The notes under the pieces were generated by a model. That model searched no databases. It saw only the letters and a program-made list of their open reading frames with translations, and was not told where the DNA came from. Shown piece after piece: positions 1 through 10,173 of a DNA stretch of 51,181 bases (positions are counted from its first letter, which is position 1; each line of letters starts with the position of its first letter). The position numbers and the translations under genes are program-made. This stretch comes from Acidimicrobiales bacterium (GTDB lineage Bacteria > Actinomycetota > Acidimicrobiia > Acidimicrobiales > RAAP-2): the NCBI GenBank assembly GCA_017883025.1, contig JADGOH010000036.1, forward strand, positions 1 through 51,181, read 5' to 3'.

Positions 1-17
1 AGAGGTCACTGTGTCTG

Positions 18-90
18 CTCGGGGGGGAGGGATCGAACCTCCAACCTCCAGATTCAGAGTCTGGCGCTCTGCCGGTTGAGCTACCCCCGA
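18..90 (-). tRNA. tRNA-Gln (anticodon CUG)
   Basis: Minus strand folds as a 73-nt cloverleaf: TCGGGGG acceptor / CCCCCGA, D stem GCTC/GAGC, anticodon stem CCAGA-CTCTGAA-TCTGG, T arm GGAGG-TTCGATC-CCTCC. No encoded CCA. Confidence 0.95.
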
Positions 91-233
91 ATGGGCGAAG
101 CGCCAATTTAGCCGACCTGGGCCACCCCGGGGGCGCCGACCTCCCGAGACCGGATCCAGGCACGTCCCGGGCCCGGTCCTCCCCTGACGACGCCATTCGG
201 GCCACCCCATGCCCCCTCGCTACGATCACCGTC

Positions 234-1373
234 ATGGACGCACACCGGGTGGTCGTCGTCGGTGGTGGCATCCTCGGCACCATGCACGCCCTCGAAGCCT
301 GTCGCCGCGGGTGGGAGGTCGTCCACCTCGAGGCCGACGCCGGGCCCCGACGGGCCTCGGTGCGCAATTTCGGCCTGGTGTGGGTCAGCGGCCGCGCCGC
401 CGGACCCGAGCTGGACCTCGCCGTCCGGGCCCGCGAGCTGTGGGAGCAGCTGGCCGCCCACTCCCCCGCGGTCGGGTTCCGGCCGGACGGGTCCCTGACG
501 ATCGCCCGCCACGCGGACGAGCTGGCCCTCATGGCCGAGGCCGCCACCCAGCCCGATGCTGCGGCCCGCGGCTTCGAGCTCCTCGACGCCGACGGGGTCC
601 GGGACGTCAACCCCTCGGTCCGCGGCGAGCAGCTCGGCGGGCTCCGGTGCTCCCGCGACGCCATTGTCGAGCCCGGACTGGTGCTGGGTGCACTGCGGGT
701 CACCCTCGAGGCGACCGGACGGTACCGATGGCTCCCCCGCCACCAGGTCGTCGACGTCGGGACGGCCGGCGGAGGCAGGCCCGTGGCGGTCGACCAGCTC
801 GGCGGGCGCCACGAGGGCTCGGCCGTCGTCCTGTGCATCGGCGACCGCCTGTCGGGACTCGGCGGGCGCATCGGTGCGGCACTGGCCGCCGCACCCCTGC
901 GCAAGTGCCGCCTGCAGATGCTGCAGACGGCCCCCGCCCACGAGCGGATCACCACGGCCCTGGCCGACGCCGACTCCATGCGGTACTACCCGGCCTTCGA
1001 CCTTCCCGGCCGTGCCGGCCTGCCCGAGCCGGCCGCCACCACGTCGGAAGCCGGCATGCAGCTCCTACTCGTCCAGCGGGCCGCCGGCGGGCTGACCATC
1101 GGCGACACCCACACCTACGACGAGCCGTTCGACTTCGCCGTCGAGGAGCGCCTCTACGATGACCTGCGCGCCCGGGCGGAGGCGGTCCTCGGATGGCCCC
1201 TGCCCCCCGTCGTGCGCCGCTGGGCCGGCGTCTACACGGGGGTCACCGACGACCGCATCTACTACCGGACCACCATCGATGACGGCGTCGTGGTGGTGAC
1301 GGGACCGGCCGGTCGGGGCATGACCCTGTCCCCCGCCATCGCCGAGGAGACCTGGGAGGAGCTGACCCGATGA
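234..1373 (+). CDS. FAD-dependent oxidoreductase, TIGR03364-like (DAO family, phosphonate-cluster associated)
   Basis: N-terminal VVVVGGGILGTMHA dinucleotide-binding motif; 'ASVRNFGLVWVSGR' typical of the family; ATGA overlap with the next gene. Confidence 0.8.
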   Translation: MDAHRVVVVGGGILGTMHALEACRRGWEVVHLEADAGPRRASVRNFGLVWVSGRAAGPELDLAVRARELWEQLAAHSPAVGFRPDGSLTIARHADELALMAEAATQPDAAARGFELLDADGVRDVNPSVRGEQLGGLRCSRDAIVEPGLVLGALRVTLEATGRYRWLPRHQVVDVGTAGGGRPVAVDQLGGRHEGSAVVLCIGDRLSGLGGRIGAALAAAPLRKCRLQMLQTAPAHERITTALADADSMRYYPAFDLPGRAGLPEPAATTSEAGMQLLLVQRAAGGLTIGDTHTYDEPFDFAVEERLYDDLRARAEAVLGWPLPPVVRRWAGVYTGVTDDRIYYRTTIDDGVVVVTGPAGRGMTLSPAIAEETWEELTR

Positions 1374-2047
1374 CCACCCCCATCCGACTGGCCGCGCTCG
1401 ACATGGCCGGCACCACCGTGGCCGACGAAGGTGCGGTGGAGGAGGCCTTCCAGGTCGCTCTCGACGCGGTCGGCCTGGTGGCCGGCGACCTGATGGACGA
1501 CCCGGGTGCCTACATCCGCCGCACCATGGGCCAGTCCAAGATCACCGTGTTCACCGAGCTGCTCGGCGGTGACCGCCATCGGGCGGAGGCAGCCAACACC
1601 GCCTTCGAGGGCGCATTCGACCAGGCCGTCGATCGCGGCGAGGTGGCGGCACTGCCCGGGGCCGCGGACACCTTCGCCGTCCTGCGCGAAGGCGGCGTGC
1701 GGCTGTGCCTCACGACGGGGTTCTCGCCCGCCACCCGTGACCGGATCATCGGGGCATTGGGGTGGGAGGGCCTGGTCGACTTGGCCCTGTCCCCCGCCGA
1801 CGCCGGACGGGGTCGGCCGTGGCCCGACATGATCCTGACCGCTGTGCTCCGGCTGCGTATCGACGACGTGGCCGAAGTGGCCGTGGCCGGCGACACCGCG
1901 AGCGACCTGATCGCCGGCTCCCGGTCGGGCGCCTCGGTCGTGGCCGGGGTGCTCACCGGGGCCCACACCGCCGAGGAGCTGGGCCAGGCGCCCCACACCC
2001 ACCTGCTGGGCTCGGTGGCCGAACTGCCCGGGATCGTCCTGGCCTGA
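1370..2047 (+). CDS. phosphonatase-like HAD hydrolase
   Basis: 'LAALDMAGTTVADEG' HAD motif I; 'RRTMGQSKITVF' cap-domain motif; overlaps the upstream oxidoreductase. Confidence 0.8.
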   Translation: MTTPIRLAALDMAGTTVADEGAVEEAFQVALDAVGLVAGDLMDDPGAYIRRTMGQSKITVFTELLGGDRHRAEAANTAFEGAFDQAVDRGEVAALPGAADTFAVLREGGVRLCLTTGFSPATRDRIIGALGWEGLVDLALSPADAGRGRPWPDMILTAVLRLRIDDVAEVAVAGDTASDLIAGSRSGASVVAGVLTGAHTAEELGQAPHTHLLGSVAELPGIVLA

Positions 2048-2083
2048 GGGGCCGGCCCGGTCGGTCGGTCGGTTCGGCTCGGG

Positions 2084-2692
2084 TCAGCCGAGGTGGTCAA
2101 GGTTGTCGAATCCGATGATGCGGCCCACGGCCACGCCCACCGTCTCCTTGGCGTAGTAGGGCACGGCGGCCAACCCGGTGATCGGCGAGTGCTGCGACGG
2201 CGTCGGGTACGGGGTGAGCCCCACCGACGACGCAATGGCCAGGCTGCGGGCCTCGTGGAACTTGTCGGTCACGACCAGGACGGTGGTGTCCCCGCGGGCG
2301 ATCAGGGCCGGAGCCGCCTCAGCCAGGTTGTCCCACGAGTTCCGTCCACCCGCCTGCAGGATGTCGGCGGGCGGAACGCCCACTGCAACCAGGTACTTGG
2401 CCGATGCCTGGGCCTCGGTGTAGACGTCGCCGGGCTCCTTCGAGCCGGTGACCATGATCGTCGACGAGTAGTGCTGGTGCCACAGGAGGGCCGCCTGCTC
2501 GAGGCGCGCCCGCAGGGCCGACGACGGCACCCCGTTGTACTGGGCGGCGCCCATCACGACGATGGCGCCCGCCGCCCGCGGCTCGTAGCGCTGGCCGGTC
2601 TTCCACACCTGGTATGCGGTCACGCCGAGGTAGACGGCCACCGCCACCAGGAGGTACTTCACCAACCGGAGCAGGATGCGGAGGAGACGCAC
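2084..2692 (-). CDS. YdcF/SanA-like DUF218 membrane-anchored protein
   Basis: N-terminal TM segment; 'AIVVMGAAQYNGVPS' and 'ILQAGGRNSWDNLAEA' motifs of DUF218. Confidence 0.8.
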   Translation of the reverse strand: MRLLRILLRLVKYLLVAVAVYLGVTAYQVWKTGQRYEPRAAGAIVVMGAAQYNGVPSSALRARLEQAALLWHQHYSSTIMVTGSKEPGDVYTEAQASAKYLVAVGVPPADILQAGGRNSWDNLAEAAPALIARGDTTVLVVTDKFHEARSLAIASSVGLTPYPTPSQHSPITGLAAVPYYAKETVGVAVGRIIGFDNLDHLG

Positions 2693-2759
2693 GGCGAGCA
2701 GCGCGAGGCCCGGGTGGACCGGGATCAGCGCGACGACCGGCGGGCGACCACCGGGCAGG

Positions 2760-4253
2760 TCACGGTGTCGGGGTCCGACCGCCGGCGACCAGTTCGGCGG
2801 CCGACCGCAGCCGGGCCAGCGTGCGGTCGGGACCGAGCGCCTCGAGGGCCTCGAAGAGCGGCGGGCCCACCCGGCGACCGGTCACGGCCACCCGGATCGG
2901 GGCCTGGGCCTTGCCGAGCTTGCGGTCGACAGACTCGGCAACCGCCAGGGTGGCGGCGTGGAGGGCGGCGGCCGTCCAGTCGTCGCCCAGGGCCATATAG
3001 GAGTCGATGGCGGCGGACAGGATGGTCGAAGCGCCGTCGTCCCCCGCCATCGCCTTGGCCCAGGCGTCCGGGTCGAACTCGGGAGTGTCGAGGAAGAGGA
3101 AGTCGACCATTGCCGGTACCTCGGCGAGCACCGCCACCCGCTCCTGGACCACGGGTGCCATGGCGCCGAAGGCCGCCTCGTCGAACGAGGCCTCGGGCCA
3201 CGGGGCGGCACTCCCGGTCAGCCACGGGCGGCAGGCTTCGACGAACGCGTCCGTCGGGAGGGCCCGGATGTACTCGCCGTTCATGTGTGTGAGCTTGGCG
3301 ACGTCGAAGAAGGCCGGCGAGTGGTTGACGTCGGCGAGCCGGAACCACTCGACCATCTGGTCGCGGGTGAACACCTCGTCCTCGTCGTTCGGCGGGCTCC
3401 ACCCCAGTAGGCCCAGGTAGTTCACGAAGGCCTCGGGCAGGTAGCCCTGGTCCCGGTAGGACTCGACGGCGACCGGGTCCTTGCGCTTCGACAGCTTCTT
3501 GCGCGCCTCGTTCACCAGCATCGGCAGATGTGCGAAGACGGGCAGTGGCGGGGTCGGGGCCCCGGGGTCGCCGACGGAGCCGTCCGTCGTCCAGCCGAGG
3601 GCGGCCAGGGCATCCCACATCAGGATGCACCTCGGCGTGGTGGGGAGCAGGTCCTCCCCCCGGATCACGTGGGTGATGGCCATGTCGATGTCGTCGACCA
3701 CATTGGCCAGCACGAACAGCGGGGCGCCGTTGCCCTTGACGGCCACGAAGTCGTCCATGGCCGCGCAGGGGAACTCGACGTCGCCCCGGATGACGTCGGG
3801 AACGACGGTGGTCCCCTCGTCGGGCGTGGAGAAGCGCAGGGCCCGTCCCTCGCCCCTGGGCAGGCCGAGTCCACGGCAGTGGCCGTCGTAGCCGGGGGTG
3901 AGGATGCCGGCCGCCTTGTTGCGCGCCGTCACCTCGTCGTGGGTGCACCCGCAGGCGTACAGGCGGCCGGCCGCCCACAGGGCGTCGATGGCCTCGTGAT
4001 AGCGCTCGGCGCGCAATGACTGGCGGTAGGGACCCTCGTCGGCGTCCATGCCCAGCCAGTGCAGTGCGGACAGGATCCCGTCGACCCACTCCTCGCGGTT
4101 GCGCTCGGCGTCGGTGTCCTCGATGCGCAGGACGTAGGTGCCGCCGGACTGGCGGGCCACGAGCCAGTTGAAGAGCGCGGTGCGTGCGCTCCCCACGTGG
4201 AAGTAGCCCGTCGGAGACGGGGCGAAGCGGACCCTCGGGGCGTCGGGCGCCAC
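2760..4253 (-). CDS. gltX: glutamyl-tRNA synthetase
   Basis: '[24 protein letters not shown]' HIGH-type motif and 'KLSKRKD' (KMSKS-type) motif; 497 aa. Confidence 0.95.
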   Translation of the reverse strand: MAPDAPRVRFAPSPTGYFHVGSARTALFNWLVARQSGGTYVLRIEDTDAERNREEWVDGILSALHWLGMDADEGPYRQSLRAERYHEAIDALWAAGRLYACGCTHDEVTARNKAAGILTPGYDGHCRGLGLPRGEGRALRFSTPDEGTTVVPDVIRGDVEFPCAAMDDFVAVKGNGAPLFVLANVVDDIDMAITHVIRGEDLLPTTPRCILMWDALAALGWTTDGSVGDPGAPTPPLPVFAHLPMLVNEARKKLSKRKDPVAVESYRDQGYLPEAFVNYLGLLGWSPPNDEDEVFTRDQMVEWFRLADVNHSPAFFDVAKLTHMNGEYIRALPTDAFVEACRPWLTGSAAPWPEASFDEAAFGAMAPVVQERVAVLAEVPAMVDFLFLDTPEFDPDAWAKAMAGDDGASTILSAAIDSYMALGDDWTAAALHAATLAVAESVDRKLGKAQAPIRVAVTGRRVGPPLFEALEALGPDRTLARLRSAAELVAGGRTPTP

Positions 4254-4260
4254 GCCCGCC

Positions 4261-4458
4261 TTACTCGTCCTCGACGATGGTGATGGCGCCGGTCGGGCAG
4301 CCGTTGGCGGCCTGGCGCACCGACTCGCGCAGTTCCTCGCCCGGGTGCTCGTTCAGGACGTAGAGGAATCCATCGTCACGCACCTCGAAGACCTCGGGCG
4401 CGATGCCCATGCACACGGCGTTGCTGGCGCACTCGTCGTAGTCCACAACAATTTTCAC
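4261..4458 (-). CDS. small 3Fe-4S-type ferredoxin
   Basis: GTG start preceded by GGAGGA; '[22 protein letters not shown]...CPTGAI' Cys pattern; 8 bp upstream of gltX on the same strand. The ORF-track N-terminal extension is not needed. Confidence 0.85.
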   Translation of the reverse strand: MKIVVDYDECASNAVCMGIAPEVFEVRDDGFLYVLNEHPGEELRESVRQAANGCPTGAITIVEDE

Positions 4459-4547
4459 GGCGATCCTCCGGGGTTCGGTGACGACGACCCACTGTACCGG
4501 CCCCCGGGCCGCCTGCCGGGACAGCGTTCGGCTGCTAGAACTCCGGC

Positions 4548-5801
4548 ATGAGGACCACTTCGACCCCGTCGTCGGCCCACCGCACCCGGCGCCGTCCCGC
4601 CCTGGTCGCCGGCCTGCTCGGCGCCGTGGCGCTGTTGGCCGCGTCCTGCTCGTCCGGCTCGTCGACGGCCACCAGCACGACCCCGTCGGCACCGTCGACG
4701 ACGGGAGCGGCAACGAAGGCGGCACTTCCCCCGGTCCGGCACGTCTTCGTCATCGTGCTGGAGAACGAGGGCTACGCGGCCACGTTCGGGAGTCCGGAGG
4801 CCGACCCCTACCTTGCCACCACCCTGGTGAAGCAAGGAGCGAAGCTCACCAATTACTACGGCATCGGCCACTTCTCGAACGACAACTACATCGCACTGAT
4901 CTCGGGCCAGGCCCCGAACCCGGCCAACCAGTCGGACTGCCAGGTGTTCGCCGACTTCCCGACCGGCGCCACGACGGCGCCCAACGGTCAGATCAACGGG
5001 TCGGGATGCGTGTTCCCGGCGTCGGTGCCGACCGTCGCCGACCAGCTCGACGCCGCCCACCTGACGTGGAAGGGGTACATGCAGGACATGGGGAACGACC
5101 CGTCCCGCGAGTCGGCCACCTGCGGCCATCCGGCGGTGGGCGCGGTCGACCGGACCCAACGGGCGGTCCCCGGCGACGGCTACGCCACCAGGCACGACCC
5201 GTTCGTCTACTTCCACACGGTCATCGACGACTCGGCCCTGTGCAGCTCCCGGGTGGTGCCGCTCGGGTCGACGACTGGAGCGCTGCCGGCCTCGGCTCCG
5301 ACGGCAGCCACCGGGCTCGCCACCGACCTGGCATCGATCGCCACGACGCCAAACCTCAGCTTCATCACCCCGGACCTGTGCAGCGACGGCCACGACGCCC
5401 CGTGCGTGAGTCGGACCGGTGCGGCCACAGCCGGCGCCAACATCGACGCGTTCCTGTCGACGTGGGTGCCTCGGATCACACGGTCACCGGCATTCACCAA
5501 GGACGGACTGCTGATCGTGACGTTCGACGAGGCGGACGTGAGCGGACCGGGGGCCGACGCCAGCGCCTGTTGCAACGAGCAGCCGGGGCCCGCCTCGGCC
5601 CAGGCCGGCCTCACGGGCCCGGGCGGCGGCCGCACCGGCACGGTCCTCCTGTCGCCCTTCATCACGGGCGGGACGGTGAGCACTGTCCCCTACAACCACT
5701 ACTCCACGCTGGCCACCGTCGAGTCGCTCTTCGGACTGTCGAAGCTCGGCCAGGCCGCGACCACCAGCGCGACGTACGGCACGGACGTGTTCCATCCCTG
5801 A
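4548..5801 (+). CDS. secreted lipoprotein phosphoesterase (PF04185-like acid phosphatase / phospholipase C family)
   Basis: Lipobox 'LLAASC'; 'HVFVIVLENEGYAATFG' N-terminal catalytic motif; 'LLIVTFDEAD'. Confidence 0.8.
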   Translation: MRTTSTPSSAHRTRRRPALVAGLLGAVALLAASCSSGSSTATSTTPSAPSTTGAATKAALPPVRHVFVIVLENEGYAATFGSPEADPYLATTLVKQGAKLTNYYGIGHFSNDNYIALISGQAPNPANQSDCQVFADFPTGATTAPNGQINGSGCVFPASVPTVADQLDAAHLTWKGYMQDMGNDPSRESATCGHPAVGAVDRTQRAVPGDGYATRHDPFVYFHTVIDDSALCSSRVVPLGSTTGALPASAPTAATGLATDLASIATTPNLSFITPDLCSDGHDAPCVSRTGAATAGANIDAFLSTWVPRITRSPAFTKDGLLIVTFDEADVSGPGADASACCNEQPGPASAQAGLTGPGGGRTGTVLLSPFITGGTVSTVPYNHYSTLATVESLFGLSKLGQAATTSATYGTDVFHP

Positions 5802-5823
5802 GCCACAGGCGACCCGGGCGTCA

Positions 5824-5846
5824 CCGGTCCGGCCGCTCGGGACCGG
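5824..5846. terminator. candidate bidirectional hairpin
   Basis: CCGGTCC-N9-GGACCGG inverted repeat between convergent genes ending at 5801 and 5856. Confidence 0.45.
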
Positions 5847-5855
5847 CGGATCGGA

Positions 5856-6383
5856 TCAGAAGGACGCGACCGTCCGGTGTAGGAGCTTGATCACGCCCGT
5901 CGCCGTATTGACGCAGATGTCGTACGTCACCAGGTCGCCCACCGTCACGTGTCCCGAGGTGTCGGCGGTGACCGAGCCGGTGAAGTCGTACCCGACGTGC
6001 CCGGTCGCGCACGCGCCCTGCCCGGCAGACGTGGCCACGCCGGCATAGGTGGTGGTGGCCGTGGACTTCCCCCACGTCAGCGTGCCGCCAGACAGGAGGT
6101 TGGTGGCGGCGAAGTGGGCCTTCGTCGGCAACCCGCACGAGGTGACGTACACGGTCGAGTAGAAGTAGCCCCAGAACTTGTGGCAGACCAGCGGGCTCGT
6201 GGTCGCCGACGCCACCGCGGACGCCGCCACCGTGGTGACACCGGCTGCCGCCGCTCCCAAGGTGCCCACTCCCAGCGTGAACGCCAGGACGCCCTTCATC
6301 AATGATCCGTGGAACATGCCCCCACCACCCCTCGGGACCGGTGGCCGCAGATCGGCCGCTGTGCCCGACCCCCATGTCACCAT
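5856..6383 (-). CDS. small secreted protein, unknown function
   Basis: Signal-peptide-like 'MKGVLAFTLGVGTLGAAAAGVTTVAASAVASA'; several Cys in the mature part. True start probably nearer 6300. Confidence 0.6.
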   Translation of the reverse strand: MVTWGSGTAADLRPPVPRGGGGMFHGSLMKGVLAFTLGVGTLGAAAAGVTTVAASAVASATTSPLVCHKFWGYFYSTVYVTSCGLPTKAHFAATNLLSGGTLTWGKSTATTTYAGVATSAGQGACATGHVGYDFTGSVTADTSGHVTVGDLVTYDICVNTATGVIKLLHRTVASF

Positions 6384-6465
6384 GCCGGGATCGGTGATGC
6401 AACCTCCGCAGGCCCCGTGACGGCTCCGCGGGCACCGGAACCCGGGTCACACCCGGTGCGGACCG

Positions 6466-7404
6466 TCACCGACCGTCCGGTTGGCGGTCCCCTTCGCTCC
6501 GGTGGACCATCCGGGACAGCAGTCGGGATGTCATCCCCGGGTCGCGGCGACGCATTCCCACCTGACTGGCGGCAAGGCTGACCGCCAGTACCGAGGCCGC
6601 GAACGATGTCGCCAACGGCTCATGGGCGGCCGACTCGGCGAGCGACCGGAGCATGGCGTCCCGCCCCGACTCCTGCTCGCCGATCACGGCGCGGTGGTAG
6701 GCACGGCAGGCCGCCGTCATCGACGCGCCGTGCTTGTCGAGGAACACCTCCCGACCGCCTCGGCTCCCTGAGCCCACCTTGGTGACCCTGTCCCCTCCGT
6801 GCTGATGGTACGAGTACAGGATGTGCGGCACCACCTCGACGGGACGTTCGAAGGCGCAACGGAGCCACAGGTCCCAGTCCTCGCACGGCGGCAGCGTCGG
6901 ATCGAACGCGATCGGGTCGGCGAACGCACCCCGCCGGATGATCCCGAAGGGCAGGGCGACGAAGTTGAACCAGAGCAGCTCCGCGGACCCGAAGTGAGTC
7001 GGGCCCCGGTAGTCGACCTCACGCCCGCTCTGCTCGTGCACGACACGGTGCCAGCTGCTGGCCACGCCGAGCCCCGGGTCCGCCTCGAGCGCGCCCAGCA
7101 GGATCGACGCGGCGCCGGGCAGCCACGCGTCGTCGTCGTCGCAGAACCCCAGGAAGTCGCCCTTCGTGGCGGCAATGCCCCGGTTGCGGGCGCCGCCCGG
7201 GCCGAGCGATACGTCATTGCGGATGACGACGACACGGGGGTCGGCGGCCAGGCGGTCAGTCATGTCCGGCGTGTCGTCCGTCGAGGCGTCGTCGACGATG
7301 ACCAGCTCGAGCCCGGTCACCTGCTGGTCGAGCACCGAGCGTGCCGCACGGTGCAGTTGGTCGGGCCGGTTGTGTGTCGGCATGACGACGCTCAGGAGGG
7401 ACAT
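6466..7404 (-). CDS. family 2 glycosyltransferase
   Basis: 'LLSVVMPTHNRPDQLHRAARSVLDQ', 'LVIVDDASTDDT', 'GFCDDDDAWLPG'. Confidence 0.9.
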   Translation of the reverse strand: MSLLSVVMPTHNRPDQLHRAARSVLDQQVTGLELVIVDDASTDDTPDMTDRLAADPRVVVIRNDVSLGPGGARNRGIAATKGDFLGFCDDDDAWLPGAASILLGALEADPGLGVASSWHRVVHEQSGREVDYRGPTHFGSAELLWFNFVALPFGIIRRGAFADPIAFDPTLPPCEDWDLWLRCAFERPVEVVPHILYSYHQHGGDRVTKVGSGSRGGREVFLDKHGASMTAACRAYHRAVIGEQESGRDAMLRSLAESAAHEPLATSFAASVLAVSLAASQVGMRRRDPGMTSRLLSRMVHRSEGDRQPDGR

Positions 7405-7634
7405 CTGCTTCCTGTTCCGTGAGTAGGTGAAGGTGCGGGCGGCGATCAGGCGCCGGCCTGGCGATCCGTGGGGATCGTCGGTTCCCTGGTGGCCGCGCCG
7501 ACCGGTCGACGATACCAAAGGCCCCGACACCCGCCCGCGCCGGGGTCGGCGGTGGGGAGGATGTCGAAGGGGCGGGCCTGGGGTTTCCGGGCCGTACCCT
7601 TCTGTCGTCGGTCGTCTCCCGTAGCCTGGGGCTC

Positions 7635-7889
7635 ATGTGCCGAAACATCACCGTGCTGCGGGGGCTCGAGCCGCCCGCCACGACTGCGGAGATCGAGGCC
7701 GCCGCCCGCCAGTACGTGCGCAAGGTCGGCGGCGTCCAGGCCCCCTCCGCCGCTACCGTCGATGCGTTCGACCGGGCGGTGCAGGCGGTGACCGAGGCGA
7801 CCGCCGGACTCCTCGCCGAGCTGCCGCCCCGGAGGGCGGCGCCCCGGACGGAGCCGCCCCTACGCCGTCTGGCACGCCCGACCGCCTGA
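7635..7889 (+). CDS. DUF2277 protein
   Basis: 'MCRNITVLRGLEPPATTAEIEAAARQYVRKVGG' signature. Confidence 0.9.
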   Translation: MCRNITVLRGLEPPATTAEIEAAARQYVRKVGGVQAPSAATVDAFDRAVQAVTEATAGLLAELPPRRAAPRTEPPLRRLARPTA

Positions 7890-7892
7890 CCG

Positions 7893-9539
7893 TCACCCCA
7901 GATCGAGCGTGCGGGTCAGCTCCACCGATTCGAGCATCCGCCGGTCGTGGGAGACCAGCAGGAGCGTCCCCGTGAAGCTGCGCAGCGCCGACTCCAGCTG
8001 CTCGATGGCCGGCAGGTCCAGGTGGTTGGTCGGCTCGTCGAGCACGAGGAAGTTGACCCCGAGTGACTGAAACACGGCCAGCTCCGCCCTGGTCCGTTCG
8101 CCGGGGGACAGTGTGCCCGCCGGCCTCGTGACCTGCTCCGCCTGGAGGCCGAACTTCGCCAGCAGCGACCGCGCCTCCGTCAGAGTGACGCCGCACCGGT
8201 CGCACACCTCACGCACCAGGTCGCGGTCGCCGCCGAGCGCCCGACGGTCCTGGCCGAGCACGCCGGGCACCACACTCGGCCCGATCCACCGCTCGCCCGA
8301 GGTCAGCGGGACCGTGCCGAGCACTGCACCCACCAGGGTCGACTTCCCCGTCCCGTTGGCCCCGGTCAGACCCAGCCGGTCGCCCCAGTCGATCTGCAGG
8401 TCGATCGGCCCGAGCCGGAACGTACCCCGGTCCATCACGGCGCCGGACAGTCGGGCGACGACCGCGCCGGCCCGGTCGGTCTCCTCGATGGTGAACCGGA
8501 GGTCCCACCCCTCCCAGGGCTTGTCCACTGCGTCGAGCGAGGCGAGCGCGCGGTCCGCCTGCCGCGCCTTGGACGCGAGCTTCTCGGTCCGGTCCACCCG
8601 GAAGCCCCGCGCCGCCTTGTCGTTGTCCCGCGGAGAGCGCGACTCCTTGGCCACGCCCTTGGTCGCCCACTCGCGCTGCTGCTGGGCGCGTCCCTCGAGC
8701 TGCGACCGGCGCCGCTCATAGGTGGCGAACGCCTCGCCGGCGTGGCGGCGGGCGGTGACCCGCTCCGCCTGATAGCCGGCCCAGCCACCCCCGTACTCCC
8801 GTCCGGTGCGGAGGTGCTCGTCGAGCTCGAGCACGGTGGAGACGGTGCGCTCGAGGAAGTCCCGGTCGTGGGACACCAGCACCAGTCCGCCCTGCCTGCC
8901 GGTCACCCACGCCTCCAGCCGCTGCAGCCCGGCGAAGTCGAGGTCGTTCGTCGGCTCGTCCAGCAGGGTGACCGAGAACCGCGACAGCTCGATGCCGGCC
9001 AGCGCGACCTTGGCCTCCTGGCCGCCGGACAACGTCGCGGTCGGGCGGTCGGCCAGTGCCGACCCGACACCGAGGTCGTCCAGGACGGCGTCGATGCGAG
9101 CGTCGAGGTCGCCCGCCCCCAGGGCGGTGAACCGCTCGAGGGCGACCGCGTACCGCTCGTCGGCGGCCGACGTGGCCGCCGCCAGTCCGGATGCCGCAGC
9201 GGTGAGCTCGTCTTCGGCGGCTCGGGCCCCGGTGCGCCGTGTCAACAGGGCGCGCACGGTCTCGCCTGGCACCCGCTCGTGCTCCTGGGCCAGGTAGCCG
9301 ACCGTCGCCGTCGCCGGGTCGAGCGTCACCGAGCCGCCGTCGGGCTCGTCGAGGCCGGCCAGGAGCCGCAGCAAGGTCGACTTGCCGACGCCGTTCGGTC
9401 CCGTCACCCCGATGCGGCTTTCGGGGCCCACCGTCACGGAAACGCCGTCGAGGACCATGCGGCCGGCACGGTCGGAGCGCAGGTCGCGGGCGACCAGGGT
9501 GGCGGGTGTGGCGGTCGGTGCGGAACGGGGTGCGGGCAT
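7893..9539 (-). CDS. ABC-F family ATPase (two ABC domains, no TM)
   Basis: Two Walker A (GPNGVGKST, GANGTGKST), two signature motifs (LSGGQ, LSPGE) and two 'LLDEPTN/VLDEPTN' motifs. Confidence 0.92.
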   Translation of the reverse strand: MPAPRSAPTATPATLVARDLRSDRAGRMVLDGVSVTVGPESRIGVTGPNGVGKSTLLRLLAGLDEPDGGSVTLDPATATVGYLAQEHERVPGETVRALLTRRTGARAAEDELTAAASGLAAATSAADERYAVALERFTALGAGDLDARIDAVLDDLGVGSALADRPTATLSGGQEAKVALAGIELSRFSVTLLDEPTNDLDFAGLQRLEAWVTGRQGGLVLVSHDRDFLERTVSTVLELDEHLRTGREYGGGWAGYQAERVTARRHAGEAFATYERRRSQLEGRAQQQREWATKGVAKESRSPRDNDKAARGFRVDRTEKLASKARQADRALASLDAVDKPWEGWDLRFTIEETDRAGAVVARLSGAVMDRGTFRLGPIDLQIDWGDRLGLTGANGTGKSTLVGAVLGTVPLTSGERWIGPSVVPGVLGQDRRALGGDRDLVREVCDRCGVTLTEARSLLAKFGLQAEQVTRPAGTLSPGERTRAELAVFQSLGVNFLVLDEPTNHLDLPAIEQLESALRSFTGTLLLVSHDRRMLESVELTRTLDLG

Positions 9540-9692
9540 CAGGACCTCGGGGACCGGGGGGCGGAGGGTGCGGGCGGGCTCGACCGGGTCTCAGTGCACA
9601 TGTCGAGCGTACCGCCCGCAAGGGACGTCCGGGCGGCCGTGCCCGCTGCCGCCGGCCGTCATCCGCCCCGGTCACCTGCGTAGGATCCCGTC

Positions 9693-10148
9693 ATGATCGC
9701 CGAGCGCCTGGCCGAGCTGGGGATCGACCTGCCACCGGTGTCCCCGCCGGCCGGCAACTACGTGGGCTGCGTCGTCGTCGACAGGACCGTCCACGTCGGG
9801 GGCCACGGCCCCATCGGTGGGCCCGAGCGGTTCGCCGGCAAGGTCGGCGCCGACCTCACCCTCGAGGACGGCTACCGGGCAGCGCGGGCCACCGGACTTT
9901 CGATCCTGGCCACACTGACCGCCGAGCTCGGCGACCTCGACCGGATCGAGCGGTTCGTCAAGGTGTTCGGCATGGTCAACGTGGCCCCGGGCTTCAACCG
10001 GACCCCTGCCGTCGTCGACGGGTGCTCGGACCTGCTCGTCGAGGTGTTCGGCGAGGCCGGACGGCACACGCGCAGCGCGGTGGGCATGGCCGAACTGCCC
10101 TTCGACATCCCCGTAGAGATCGAGTTGATCGCCCGGCTGCGGGGCTGA
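9693..10148 (+). CDS. RidA/YjgF family protein
   Basis: 'GNYVGCVVVDRTVHVGGHGPIGG', 'RFVKVFGMVNVAPGF' and 'RSAVGMAELPFDIPVEIELIA' fit RidA_3-type proteins. Confidence 0.85.
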   Translation: MIAERLAELGIDLPPVSPPAGNYVGCVVVDRTVHVGGHGPIGGPERFAGKVGADLTLEDGYRAARATGLSILATLTAELGDLDRIERFVKVFGMVNVAPGFNRTPAVVDGCSDLLVEVFGEAGRHTRSAVGMAELPFDIPVEIELIARLRG

Positions 10149-10173
10149 GCCCGGTGCGTCCGCCCGACCCCGG

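Noticed and set aside
18-90. tRNA-Gln as an integration site for a genomic island
   Set aside because: No integrase, attachment repeat or foreign-looking gene follows it; the adjacent genes are ordinary chromosomal metabolism.
108-941. Long minus-strand ORF opposite the FAD oxidoreductase
   Set aside because: High-GC shadow ORF; composition lacks family motifs, while the plus-strand product has clear ones.
4501-4547. 'CTAGAACTCCGG' before the phosphoesterase as a third KstR-like site
   Set aside because: The right half-site (GTT-type) is absent; only the AAC half matches.
7893-9539. ABC-F gene as an antibiotic-resistance determinant
   Set aside because: ABC-F proteins are often housekeeping; nothing in the neighbourhood or linker visible by eye supports resistance.
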